From JBCCIM01 sp965263205 (GTDB lineage Bacteria > Bacteroidota > Rhodothermia > Rhodothermales > JAHQVL01), in assembly GCA_965263205.1 (NCBI GenBank), contig CBDHHF010000009.1, positions 62,001 to 126,000 of the forward strand: DNA of 64,000 nucleotides, written 5' to 3'. The notes under the pieces are model-generated. The model worked only from the letters and a program-made list of their open reading frames with translations, did not search any database and was not told the origin of the DNA. Shown piece after piece: positions 17,287-26,355 of this stretch. Numbering within the stretch: the first letter of the stretch is position 1; the number at the start of each line of letters is the position of its first letter. A program made the position numbers and the translations under genes.

Positions 17287-18369
17287 CTAAATATCGTTCT
17301 TGGCGATTTCCCACCAAGAGAGAAAGAGTGCGTAAAATTCTTTGGAGCGTTCGTCGGAGGCTGCGCTTCGTTTGGAGTTGATAGCCGTAATTCCCTGCGC
17401 CTGTGTGCGTCCCACGCGGCCTTCACGCAAGTACGTGCTCAGCTTCTGGAAGCTACGGTCGATGAGGTAGGTGGCTTCGTCCTGGTCCACCAGTACGATA
17501 TGCACTTCCATCAACCGTTCTTTACACATCAAAAACAGCTCATACCGTCTGCCATCGAGGGAAAATGAGGTGGCTGACGTTAAGAAAGCGTCCCGGTGCC
17601 GAACAAGTTTGCGAACCCCGACCGGCATGTCTCCCGGATTAGCTTTCATCCAGGCTATCAAATCCTGTACTTCGAGGTTCTCATAATCTGTGCCAAACGC
17701 GTCCAAAGACATGCGATCGACATTAAAATCTGCAGATTCAGCAACTGCAGCACGACGCGTATTCTCACCAACAACGTCTGTTGATGCCGCTGCTCCCGTA
17801 TTGGTACCGGGTGAAACCGCCCCACTACCACTGGAAATCGCAATGCCACCACCATTGTTACCCGATTGCGCTTGCCGATTGGCGCGTCCGCGCGACGTGG
17901 GTACCGGTGCTCCTAAATCGTCCAATCCATCAAGGCTGCCTAAACCTTGCAAGCCACCCGACTGCACTTCGATTTGCGAAGCGTCGTTCTCCGCATTGCG
18001 CTGTGCATTACGCGCTGTTTCAGTAGCCTGAGCCGGCGCTAATTCGACATCCAGTTCATCCGGAAAGAGCTGCGTCAAATCTAGCTGATCCAACGACTGC
18101 GTACTGGCCTCAACAACCGTTGGCTCCGGCGTCTCCGTTTCATTTTCTGGCACTTCTGCGTCATCAGGTGTGGCGGTAAACTCAGGGGTAACGACCGGTG
18201 GCGCAAAACTCGCAAGATCCACCTCGCGAAATATTTTACGCGACGGCTTTTCAACCGTAAACGACGCAAAAAGCAGGCAGGCATATCCGATGGCTACAAG
18301 CACAATGGTGCTCAGAAAAGCCTTGCCTCGCTGATGAACAGCATCTCTTCTTGGTTCAGGAAGAATCAT
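17287..18369 (-). CDS. TonB-like single-pass periplasmic protein
   Basis: A 360-residue protein with one N-terminal membrane helix (about 17-36, STIVLVAIGYACLLFASF). A long acidic, Pro/Glu-rich segment (45-120) and a Gly/Ser/Asn-rich linker (about 150-200) follow, then a compact C-terminal domain of about 130 residues (MPVGVRKLVRHRDAF, RRYELFLMCKERLMEVHIVL). This layout (anchor, disordered spacer across the periplasm, C-terminal interaction domain) is that of TonB/TolA proteins, and it sits directly after two ExbD genes. The C-terminal domain does not show the usual TonB YP..A...EG motif, so it is either a divergent TonB or a new domain. The partner is probably the outer-membrane protein of the same cluster. 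Confidence 0.7.
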   Translation of the reverse strand: MILPEPRRDAVHQRGKAFLSTIVLVAIGYACLLFASFTVEKPSRKIFREVDLASFAPPVVTPEFTATPDDAEVPENETETPEPTVVEASTQSLDQLDLTQLFPDELDVELAPAQATETARNAQRNAENDASQIEVQSGGLQGLGSLDGLDDLGAPVPTSRGRANRQAQSGNNGGGIAISSGSGAVSPGTNTGAAASTDVVGENTRRAAVAESADFNVDRMSLDAFGTDYENLEVQDLIAWMKANPGDMPVGVRKLVRHRDAFLTSATSFSLDGRRYELFLMCKERLMEVHIVLVDQDEATYLIDRSFQKLSTYLREGRVGRTQAQGITAINSKRSAASDERSKEFYALFLSWWEIAKNDI

Positions 18370-18425
18370 GTTGAATAATGTCTTATCTACAGGCCGAACG
18401 CCTGAATGAATAGCAGCCGGCAGCG

Positions 18426-18881
18426 TTACCCTTCAACAGGTACAGCAGGTGCAGGCGGATTGAACACGGCTTCGGTGTTAATATTTTTCTGGATCCCTAA
18501 TCGCTCACATACATCGAGTACATCCACCAGCTTTTGCATTGGAGATGCCGGCGTGGGTTCGATCAGAATATTGAGTACCTGTTGGCGCGCCGTATGCTGA
18601 TTGTCAAGTGTTTGCAGCACAAATTGAAGCTCTTCTGGCGAATTAATGCCCACATGCATCTGGGTGCGGTCAGCCAGGTTAATCACTTCGTATTTGCCAT
18701 CTGGCGCGATGGTAATGCCCAGGTGTACCTGGTCGTCATTTTCTTCCGGATCGGCCGGCTCATCAGACTTCCCGGGCAAGGTTACCTGTGAGATTACCGT
18801 GATATCACTGATCATCAAGAAACCAAACAAAATGATGAGCCCGAGATCAATAAACCGTAATAAATAGCCTCGACGACGCAT
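18426..18881 (-). CDS. ExbD/TolR-like biopolymer transport protein (second of two)
   Basis: A 151-residue protein with the ExbD layout: a short cytoplasmic N-terminus, one membrane helix with the conserved Asp (RFIDLGLIILFGFLMISD), and a periplasmic domain containing the usual terminal helix (PMQKLVDVLDVCERLG). The membrane Asp is the proton-carrying residue of ExbD/TolR. It lies 40 nt after the first ExbD gene and 56 nt before the TonB-like gene. The two paralogues share the N-terminal MR..G..LRF.D pattern but differ in the periplasmic part, so they may form a mixed dimer in the ExbB pore. Confidence 0.85.
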   Translation of the reverse strand: MRRRGYLLRFIDLGLIILFGFLMISDITVISQVTLPGKSDEPADPEENDDQVHLGITIAPDGKYEVINLADRTQMHVGINSPEELQFVLQTLDNQHTARQQVLNILIEPTPASPMQKLVDVLDVCERLGIQKNINTEAVFNPPAPAVPVEG

Positions 18882-18921
18882 GAATAATCAATACTAAATA
18901 ATGAATAGGGAGCGAGGGGAA

Positions 18922-19320
18922 TCAGGAATCCTGGACTTTCAATTCGACTTCCAATGCCTTTGCCAGCCCAAGCTCGTCGCATAGCGCAGCAACAGCAAAC
19001 GCGTCTTTGGCAGCGGCATCCCGGCTACTCCGGATACGTACCTTCAGCGGCACATCGCCAAAGGCCTGCTTGGTAGCAATGAGGTGATCGCGAAGCAAAT
19101 CAACCGAAGTGACAAGGACAGATTCGTCTTCAATGAGATAGTTACCCTCGGGCAACACGCCGATAAATACCACTTCTTCGGTATCCATCGAAACAGGCGC
19201 CGTTTCGGTACTCTCTGGCAGGTCTACTTCCGTATCCTGCAAATTGGAAATGCTGATGAACCCAAAAAGGAGAATCAGAACAACGTCTACAAAACGCAAT
19301 ATGAATCCAGATGCGCGCAT
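18922..19320 (-). CDS. ExbD/TolR-like biopolymer transport protein (first of two)
   Basis: A 132-residue ExbD-type protein. The membrane helix carries the functional Asp (RFVDVVLILLFGFISIS). The periplasmic domain has the beta-strands (EEVVFIGVLPEGNYLIED, LKVRIRSSRDA) and a helix (AFAVAALCDELGLAKALEV). It is shorter than most ExbD proteins only at its tail. It is co-directional with the ExbB-like gene 82 nt upstream. Confidence 0.85.
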   Translation of the reverse strand: MRASGFILRFVDVVLILLFGFISISNLQDTEVDLPESTETAPVSMDTEEVVFIGVLPEGNYLIEDESVLVTSVDLLRDHLIATKQAFGDVPLKVRIRSSRDAAAKDAFAVAALCDELGLAKALEVELKVQDS

Positions 19321-19402
19321 GTTCAGGTTGGTTACAGTGAATGGGGACGCTCAATCGGATCAGCAGCTGCAACAGCACCTGCTTCACCTGCATGGGATGG
19401 CG

Positions 19403-21295
19403 CTAGGCCATGGACATGGCCTGAAACTTGAGTTCTTTCACCACACCTTCCACTGCAGCCTTGACTGTATTGAAGCCTGGCTCTTTACCTACCTTGAGGT
19501 GCACAATACCTTCGCCATTGGCACTGGTTTTGACTTTCACTTCTGACTTTCCGTTGTCGAATGCGCCGCCGCCCATTTCAATGGTGAACGACACAGGCCA
19601 CTCAGCAATTGGATTCTCAAATTCGTCGAGTACCTGGACCTTGAGCGGCTTCGGCAGTTTTTCGCCGGCTGCACCGCCCTGGTTGTTACCAAACTGCTTG
19701 AGCTTGCGTGGCACCCCTGGTTTTGTAAGGATACCGTGCGTGTAGCGCGTGCTTGGATCTTCTGCGCCCGGTACGCGGGCCGTGATGGCTTGCTTACCTG
19801 ATTTGGTTGCAAGCTGCCAGTCGCAACGCACTTCGCCGTTGTTGTCGGTTTCCAGCAGGACCTGCTTCTGCGCGTCGTTGAGCAGCCCTTCGCCTTCTGC
19901 TACTTTGATCTCAACCTGCTTGCCGGCAATGGGGTCGCCTTCTTCATCCAGCAACCGGAAGCACAGGTTTTTGAGCTGCTTGCCCACGGTATCCTCCCGC
20001 ACCGGATTTACGATCACCAATTCGCTTGGCACCTGACGGATTTCCTCTACCGAGTCGATCAGTGGTTTGCGAATTGCTGTAGCCGCCGAATCGCCTCCAA
20101 ACGAATTGCCTGAAGAAAAGCGATCCTGAAATACTGCTTCTACCTGAGCAATTGACTTAGCTTCTTGCTGGACAGGCTGCGCCGCTTTGTTCGTGTTGGC
20201 TGAAACCCGTGCGGAGGAAGGCTTAGCCGGTGCCTTTTTTACGGGCGCAGGCTCTGCGGTCCGCTTCGGACTAACGGGTTCTTTGTCCTCTTTTACCCCT
20301 GCGGTCTCTTTGGCAACTTTGTGCGAGTTGCTTACAGGCTCACGGTGTGCTTTTGCTACTTTCTGGGGTGCATAATCAGGTGTTGTTGCCTGGCTCGCGG
20401 CATTATAGGCGGGCTTCACAGCCACAGGTGCCATCGCCATATCTACAGCTGGCACGGCATCCATTAATGTGTCTTCCGTGGTCATGGCCAACTCCATCAG
20501 CCGGAAACGCAGTTCATCAGACTTCTCTGCAATGCGGTCCAGCCGGCGGTTGAAGTAGCTCGAGATTTCTGTAGAACTCAGGTTGAGGATAATACTGACA
20601 ATGATCCCAAGCAGCGTTGTAATCAGCGCAAAACCCATCCCGGTCAAAATCACCTGGTCATCGAGCAAACCCTGGGAGAAAACCGTAAAGATACCCCATA
20701 CGGTACCAAGCAGACCAAGCGCACCTGCGGTATCTGAAAGAAAATCTACCCGCCGGCGGAAAGTATCAAAGCGGTCCTGCTGAAATTGCACAAAGTTGGC
20801 AATCTCGTCGTGCAGGTCAGCTTGCTGCTGCTGCGAATGAAAAACATTCAGCATGATAGCGTGCAAACGTGACAGCATGCTTTCGCGCTGGCCCGAAATG
20901 GAACGTACTATCTGCTGCAGGCCCATCGTCCGGAAATCCATGTGCTCAATTTCACGGGCTTCCCGTTGGTCGGCCATGAGCTCAAAGAGCTTGAAGCAAA
21001 CGAGGAATACACCGATGACAAACACGATAAAAATGGGCCAACGAAGCGGACCCGCTTTCTCGGTCAGTGACCACAGATTGCTCATCGAGAACGATGACGT
21101 AGCATCCTGCGTACCGTCAAGTACCGATTGCCCGTCAACAGCGGCATCTTGCAGTACAGAAAAAACGCCGGCGATGGGCGCCAGGTCTGCAACGGTTGCT
21201 TCAGCCGCGACGCTAGCTGCAGGGCCAACAACTGCTGTACCTGCCAAGGTCAGCGAGAAAACGAATAATAATATGCGCATGGGGAGGGTTTTCAT
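19403..21295 (-). CDS. ExbB/TolQ/MotA-family proton channel fused to C-terminal Ig-like domains
   Basis: A 630-residue protein. A cleavable-looking signal (1-31, ASVAAEA) is followed by a short outside segment and TM1 (about 84-108). A cytoplasmic loop of about 75 residues leads to TM2 (AGALGLLGTVWGIFTVF, 190-206) and TM3 (ALITTLLGIIVSIILNL, 223-239), which are the standard MotA/TolQ/ExbB motifs. After a Lys/Pro/Ala-rich linker (about 300-450) come two Ig-like (Big_1/invasin-like) domains: one from LKNLCFRLLDEEGDPIAGKQ, one from LKVQVLDEFENPIAEWPV. ExbB proteins normally end soon after TM3 in the cytoplasm, so the extension is unusual. ATG at 21295 is 10 nt after the PorP-like stop; the longer upstream reading overlaps that gene and lacks a leader. 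Confidence 0.87.
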   Translation of the reverse strand: MKTLPMRILLFVFSLTLAGTAVVGPAASVAAEATVADLAPIAGVFSVLQDAAVDGQSVLDGTQDATSSFSMSNLWSLTEKAGPLRWPIFIVFVIGVFLVCFKLFELMADQREAREIEHMDFRTMGLQQIVRSISGQRESMLSRLHAIMLNVFHSQQQQADLHDEIANFVQFQQDRFDTFRRRVDFLSDTAGALGLLGTVWGIFTVFSQGLLDDQVILTGMGFALITTLLGIIVSIILNLSSTEISSYFNRRLDRIAEKSDELRFRLMELAMTTEDTLMDAVPAVDMAMAPVAVKPAYNAASQATTPDYAPQKVAKAHREPVSNSHKVAKETAGVKEDKEPVSPKRTAEPAPVKKAPAKPSSARVSANTNKAAQPVQQEAKSIAQVEAVFQDRFSSGNSFGGDSAATAIRKPLIDSVEEIRQVPSELVIVNPVREDTVGKQLKNLCFRLLDEEGDPIAGKQVEIKVAEGEGLLNDAQKQVLLETDNNGEVRCDWQLATKSGKQAITARVPGAEDPSTRYTHGILTKPGVPRKLKQFGNNQGGAAGEKLPKPLKVQVLDEFENPIAEWPVSFTIEMGGGAFDNGKSEVKVKTSANGEGIVHLKVGKEPGFNTVKAAVEGVVKELKFQAMSMA

Positions 21296-21305
21296 AGATA
21301 TATAC

Positions 21306-23147
21306 TTATTGTTGAATTCTAATCTCAACGGCATCCGCCTCTCTTCGGATAGCCTCGATATCTCTGGTAACTTCAATGGTAATTTTTCTGAGCATCTTCT
21401 GGACGTACAGCTTGCGCTCATTGGATTGATGGGTATTGCCCAACTGGTCGATCCATTGCAAACTGTACCGATACACGCCGGGCGCAATCAATTGCCCGTC
21501 GTCCGCCCGCCAGTCCCACGAAAGAGAGGCCGGCAGTTCGTCTGTTCCGCTGAACGTTTTCACAACAGCACCTTCCATCTGAACAATCTGCAATTCCCAT
21601 GACTGAATATTCTGCATGAGTGCTGCACTGTTCAGGTAGAGCTGCGTATGATCTGGCTCGTACAATACCAGGTCTTCGCGCGGCACAAAGGGTGCGGGAG
21701 ATTCTCCAGCACGTGGGTCAGTATTTCTAGGAACAGTAATTTTAATCTGATCTTTTGCAGCAGCATTTGTGTTCGCAATGGAGTTGCGCATGCCGGCGGC
21801 TTTCAACAGTTGCGACCCGGGTCCGGAAATGGTCAGGTCTTTTGCAGAGTCTGCCGCCAACGATCGGCCGAGTTCGCGAATCGAAGCTTCATAGAGCGAG
21901 GAGTACGAGCCTTGCAGTGCTACTTCTCCACTTATTTCGTCTATTATTTCTGGTGCAACTTCTTCTCGCTCTTGCACAAATGTGCTATCCAGCATGCCCA
22001 AATCTTCCCTCGAAAGGCGCTGTAATGCCTCATAAGGCACGTCCTGGTTTACTTTGCGCACAATTTGCTGCTCGTAGAAACGTACATAATCCGTAGATGA
22101 CGAGATATAGACTTTTGGCGCTAATTGGGGCGTGACTTCGGGTATACTGTTGGAATAGAGATAGGACGGAATGTTGATCGGTTCGGGCAAATCTGGTGCA
22201 CGGCCAAAATCGAATACGACACTAAATGTGTGCGACCCATTGGACGAAGGGCCGAGGTTGCCAAACGGCAATTCATAGCCATAATGCACGCTGATGGGCC
22301 CACCGACGTGTAATTGCCCTTCGAGCCGGCCCAGTTCAAATGCGGTGTTGCTCGAAAGCCGCACAAACGAACCCGATGTAGCTACCGCTTCGACGCCAAA
22401 ACGCGTTTCAAGACCGTTGAAGGTGTCAACAAACTCAACCAAGGCCATGGCCGGCCCCAGGCCGTAGCCAATGCCGAAGAACGACTCGATATCCTGACGA
22501 AACGTATCGTCGCCAAGCGAGAGGTTTGGGCGGTTCAGATTTCTAAAGCCGGCAGACAATCGCACGTGCGGCAGCGGCTGGGCAAACGCACCAAGCGACG
22601 TGGTAAGCACCGTTTTCCCGAACCCGTTAGCAAATACGGGATCCGCAGGATCAAAGCCGACAAACTCATTCTGATTGTAAGAAACATTGAGCGCCTCAAC
22701 GCGCACGCCAACCGATAAAAAGCGCAGTACGCGCGCTGACACCGACGCACCAAAAGCGGTCCGCTGGAAGATGGGGCTGTCGAAGTATTGGACGTGTGCC
22801 CCTACCCCAAAGCGATCAGACAGAAAGAAGGGCGAAGAACCAAGGGCATACCCCTGCCGCAGCGGTACACCGCTGGCGCCGCCAATGCCCAGATGGTATG
22901 CCTTGGCGCCAAGTGCGATGCGCGTCCGCTGGAATGACATCAATGCCGGATTTGCGAATTGCGACGACGCATCTTCCAGACTCATCGAAGGTCCCATGAG
23001 TAACGCCTGGCCACTGAGCAGCGCCGGCATGCATAGCCAGGCAATGGCTGCCATGCTACCCACATAAGCCAGGCGAGCAGACTTACGTCTTACTACGCAT
23101 TGTAACAGTGCCTGCAAGCGTCTGATATGTGCACTACGTTTGAACAT
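21306..23147 (-). CDS. PorP/SprF-like outer-membrane protein with C-terminal FlgD-like Ig domain
   Basis: About 613 residues. After a leader (YVGSMAAIAWLCMPALLSGQA), the first 300 residues follow the PorP/SprF pattern: DASSQFANPALMSFQRTRI, GYALGSSPFFLSDRFGVGAHVQ, RFLSVGVRVEAL, RLSAGFRNLNRPNLSL, and SVHYGYELPFG near the end of the barrel. The last 130 residues are an Ig-like domain of the FlgD type (WELQIVQMEGAVVKTFSG, SWDWRADDGQLIAPGVYRYS). PorP/SprF proteins sit in the outer membrane and in Bacteroidota are often encoded just after the large T9SS type B adhesin they serve; here too the upstream gene is such a protein. ATG at 23147 chosen, as an earlier start would overlap the upstream gene. 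Confidence 0.8.
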   Translation of the reverse strand: MFKRSAHIRRLQALLQCVVRRKSARLAYVGSMAAIAWLCMPALLSGQALLMGPSMSLEDASSQFANPALMSFQRTRIALGAKAYHLGIGGASGVPLRQGYALGSSPFFLSDRFGVGAHVQYFDSPIFQRTAFGASVSARVLRFLSVGVRVEALNVSYNQNEFVGFDPADPVFANGFGKTVLTTSLGAFAQPLPHVRLSAGFRNLNRPNLSLGDDTFRQDIESFFGIGYGLGPAMALVEFVDTFNGLETRFGVEAVATSGSFVRLSSNTAFELGRLEGQLHVGGPISVHYGYELPFGNLGPSSNGSHTFSVVFDFGRAPDLPEPINIPSYLYSNSIPEVTPQLAPKVYISSSTDYVRFYEQQIVRKVNQDVPYEALQRLSREDLGMLDSTFVQEREEVAPEIIDEISGEVALQGSYSSLYEASIRELGRSLAADSAKDLTISGPGSQLLKAAGMRNSIANTNAAAKDQIKITVPRNTDPRAGESPAPFVPREDLVLYEPDHTQLYLNSAALMQNIQSWELQIVQMEGAVVKTFSGTDELPASLSWDWRADDGQLIAPGVYRYSLQWIDQLGNTHQSNERKLYVQKMLRKITIEVTRDIEAIRREADAVEIRIQQ

Positions 23148-23166
23148 ATGATGCGATGTCAGCAGA

Positions 23167-26100
23167 TTAACGGGCGAGTGTGATATGTCCGGAAGCAACA
23201 ACCCTGTTGTCATCCTCTACGGTAAAGAGATAAACACCTGGCTGCTGGTCCCGGCCCGATTCGTCCTGGCCATCCCAGCTCAACGATCCGTCTGTGAGTT
23301 CAGCCTGCGTTCGTATCAAACGGCCTTCAAAGCTGAAAATCCTCAATACCGGGGCCAGTAGCCCAAATTCGGTTACTTCAAAGGTGATTTCATCGTTGAA
23401 CGAATCGCCGTTAGGCGTAAAAGGATTGGGTGTTACGGCCAGATCCTCGGGTACCTCAACCTCAAAAGCTTCCAATACAAACTCGTTGTTGTCTTCGGTC
23501 ACTTCTGTTATTTCGAGGAGGCCATCAACAAAGAAAGAGAGGGTGTAGCTGCCTGTATCTGGAAATTCAACGGGTGCTGTAAAGGCTTCCTGAGCGCCGG
23601 CTGCCAACCCATCAAACACCATGCTGGCTACGGCCTGCCCATTGCTCCGAATTTCAACCTGAAACGGCTGCATCACGTCGATTTCGCCGTCGTTGCGCAA
23701 CTCACCCGTGAACTCTCGCCGCTGCCCACGACGAATGGCATCTGTAGTGCCATCGGTCCTAAAGAGATTGGTTGCCACCAAATCAGGCAGGAGCGGGCGT
23801 ACTTCAATCGGGTTCAGGCACGCCTGGTTATTATCATCACTTTGTTCTTCGATAGCAAGGTTCACGTCTACATCAAAACAAAACGTGTGTGTCCCTTCCT
23901 GCGTAAAACTGAACACATCGCTCAACAAACCCGGCAACACTTCGATGCCCATGCCTGGCGTTATAACATCGCCAAGGAATGCCGTTGAACCATCGGGCTG
24001 CAATACGGAGAACCGGCTCAGAAATGAATCAGCTACAGCAAAAAACTCGTTTTGAATGCTCACCTGGAGTTGGATCGCATCGCCCGTCCGCAAATCCACA
24101 TCTGTAAATCCAGGCGCGACTACAAGGTCACGAGGCTGCAAATCAGGCAATGGATTGAGAGCCATTGCACGCAGCATCACTTGCAGTGTATCCTGGGTAC
24201 AGCCATCGTTCGTAACAATATCAAGTGATTCGAGGTAGTCGCCGGCTACCGTCGGCTGGAAAGAGACCTCGACAGACCCTTGCGACATGGCGCCAACAGC
24301 TGCCGGCACGTTCGGGCTCAATACTGCAAAATTGACAGGATCGCTGAGTATGTACTCGGTAAGCTGCGCAGGTATATTCCCCAGGTTATCCAGCAGAGCC
24401 AATTCCGATTGCGGCGAACCAATTACCACCATCCCAAAATCGAGCGTATCCGGCGCAACCGTGAGCATGGCCTGTACGCCGCGCCCCACCAAAGGAATGG
24501 TTTGCTCCAGCACAAACGGCTCTACGTTGTCGCCACACGCTGTGGCATCAATGGTAGAACGCAGCACGAGCTCGGCTGCATAATCGCGTGCATCCAGCGG
24601 TAAGAATTGAACCGATACGGTAGATGACTCGCCCGGCTGTAACGATACGCTCGTGATGTCGGGTGTGTACACGCCTTCGTCTGGCCGAACGCTGACCTCT
24701 ATGGTCAACGGATAGTTGGTATTGTTGGCGACAAATACCGCGCGGGTTGAATCTTCGTTTACACAAACTTCGCCGTAGGTTAGCTGATCGGGGAAGACAA
24801 TCAGCGGCGCTTCTCGACCGCCCACATTGTACAGCACCCCAACGCTGCCCGAGTTGGTGTTCACAAAGGCAAGGTCCATGTCTCCGTCACCGTCAAAGTC
24901 TGACGCCGCAATATCCGTTGGATTGGCATCGACGGGTAGTTGTGCTGCGGGATAGACGGTTGGGAGCGCCGGATTGAATGTGTTGTTAGCGCTGTTGATA
25001 AAGGGACGAATTTCGCCGGCCAAAAAATGCGAGGAGACCAGATCCAGGTCATAATCTTTTCCAAGACCCAGTCCTTCTGCGGCAGTATCCGTGGTGTCGA
25101 TATCCGCGAGAACGAGTCCCAGGGCCGGCGAACTTGTAGAATCCACCGCAAAAGTCACCGATGGCTGCAATGCTGCTGCATTGCCTGTATTTTGGAATAC
25201 CCAGATGTCGCGGCTATCCTGCGCAGCAACCGCGAGATCAACTAGCGTATCACCATATCGGTTGTCGGTGACGCCGAGCAAGTCACCCGAAACAAGCGCT
25301 TCAGGTGAAAATGGTACGGGCGTGGGTACGGGCGCTTCAAACGTGCCTGTGCCGGTATTTCTAAGAAAATCTAGTTGCTGATCACCGAGGCTTGCTACGT
25401 ACAAATCCAGATAACCGTCATTGTCCCAATCGCGGGCCAGCACGCTTGAAGGCGATGCCCCCACAGTGTATTGATCAGGTGTATCAAATGTCGCATCCCC
25501 GTTATTCCGATGCACCCAGAGCTCATCAATACCAAACGCGGTGACAACTATATCCTGGTCGCCGTCATTGTCCAGGTCAAACACAGCCGCACGTTTGGGC
25601 CGCTCCCCTGTCTCAATGGTAGATGCAGCAAAATTGCCATCACCCTGGTTCAGTAGCAACGTCATGGTGTTACCGAGCAGGTTGCTCACCAGGAGGTCAA
25701 TCTGCCCATCGCTGTTCAGGTCGCCTCCCGTAATGCTAAACGGACGCATGCCTACCGTAACTTCGGTCACCTGGCTAAACCGGCGCAGACCATTGCGCTG
25801 ATTAATCATAATCGAAACGGTACCCGTGGCGCTGTTGGCTACCGCAAGGTCTGCAAAGAGGTCACCGTCAAAATCCGCTGCGAAAAGGGACACAGGTTCG
25901 CGTCCCAGGCCCAGCGAAAACTCGATGGGGCCGTTGAACTCGCCTGTCCCGTAGTCGACCCTCGGCGTGAACTGCCACTGGTAGGCCGGCACCGTGGCGC
26001 CTGACGCCGACTGTATACCCGAAACAATCACGGATACCAACTCACCCTCTTTGAAGGTACAGGGCGGATCATATACAATGGTTTGTGTAGCAGCCTCGTA

Positions 26101-26355
26101 TGACACGTCGCCAAGGCATCGCCCGCCTTCGCTACCATATACGGCAATGTCATCTACGCCTACCGAGGCCATATCAACGGCATCGGTAAACGTGATGCGA
26201 ATCGGGTCGAACGGGCGCGAATCGCTACTATACGGACGCGGTACAACCGATTCAATTTCGAATGCCTGACCAAAGGCGTGCTTCGCGGTCATCAAACAAA
26301 CGAGGAAAAAGATGACCAACCAGGGATTATTGAAATGCATCAATTTGCTCATCAC
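23167..26355 (-). CDS. Large secreted FG-GAP/CARDB surface protein with C-terminal anchoring-type domain
   Basis: 1062 residues. Signal peptide 1-30; an Ig-like domain (about 35-130, RITFTDAVDMASVGV); at least six FG-GAP/VCBS beta-propeller repeats (about 150-540) with calcium-loop motifs such as DFDGDLFADLAV, DLNSDGQIDLLV, DLDNDGDQDIVV and DWDNDGYLDLYV. An ASPM-SPD-2-Hydin-like part (about 545-770, LDFGMVVIGSP) is followed by two CARDB domains (about 780-960, LQPRDLVVAPG and LVATNLF). The final part (VTPNPFTPNGDSFNDEITF ... SWDGQDESGRD) is like the CHU_C/FlgD-type C-terminus of T9SS type B cargo. Such proteins act as surface adhesins. The start is GTG 26355 or ATG 26352, overlapping the stop of the TPR gene. 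Confidence 0.85.
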   Translation of the reverse strand: MMSKLMHFNNPWLVIFFLVCLMTAKHAFGQAFEIESVVPRPYSSDSRPFDPIRITFTDAVDMASVGVDDIAVYGSEGGRCLGDVSYEAATQTIVYDPPCTFKEGELVSVIVSGIQSASGATVPAYQWQFTPRVDYGTGEFNGPIEFSLGLGREPVSLFAADFDGDLFADLAVANSATGTVSIMINQRNGLRRFSQVTEVTVGMRPFSITGGDLNSDGQIDLLVSNLLGNTMTLLLNQGDGNFAASTIETGERPKRAAVFDLDNDGDQDIVVTAFGIDELWVHRNNGDATFDTPDQYTVGASPSSVLARDWDNDGYLDLYVASLGDQQLDFLRNTGTGTFEAPVPTPVPFSPEALVSGDLLGVTDNRYGDTLVDLAVAAQDSRDIWVFQNTGNAAALQPSVTFAVDSTSSPALGLVLADIDTTDTAAEGLGLGKDYDLDLVSSHFLAGEIRPFINSANNTFNPALPTVYPAAQLPVDANPTDIAASDFDGDGDMDLAFVNTNSGSVGVLYNVGGREAPLIVFPDQLTYGEVCVNEDSTRAVFVANNTNYPLTIEVSVRPDEGVYTPDITSVSLQPGESSTVSVQFLPLDARDYAAELVLRSTIDATACGDNVEPFVLEQTIPLVGRGVQAMLTVAPDTLDFGMVVIGSPQSELALLDNLGNIPAQLTEYILSDPVNFAVLSPNVPAAVGAMSQGSVEVSFQPTVAGDYLESLDIVTNDGCTQDTLQVMLRAMALNPLPDLQPRDLVVAPGFTDVDLRTGDAIQLQVSIQNEFFAVADSFLSRFSVLQPDGSTAFLGDVITPGMGIEVLPGLLSDVFSFTQEGTHTFCFDVDVNLAIEEQSDDNNQACLNPIEVRPLLPDLVATNLFRTDGTTDAIRRGQRREFTGELRNDGEIDVMQPFQVEIRSNGQAVASMVFDGLAAGAQEAFTAPVEFPDTGSYTLSFFVDGLLEITEVTEDNNEFVLEAFEVEVPEDLAVTPNPFTPNGDSFNDEITFEVTEFGLLAPVLRIFSFEGRLIRTQAELTDGSLSWDGQDESGRDQQPGVYLFTVEDDNRVVASGHITLAR

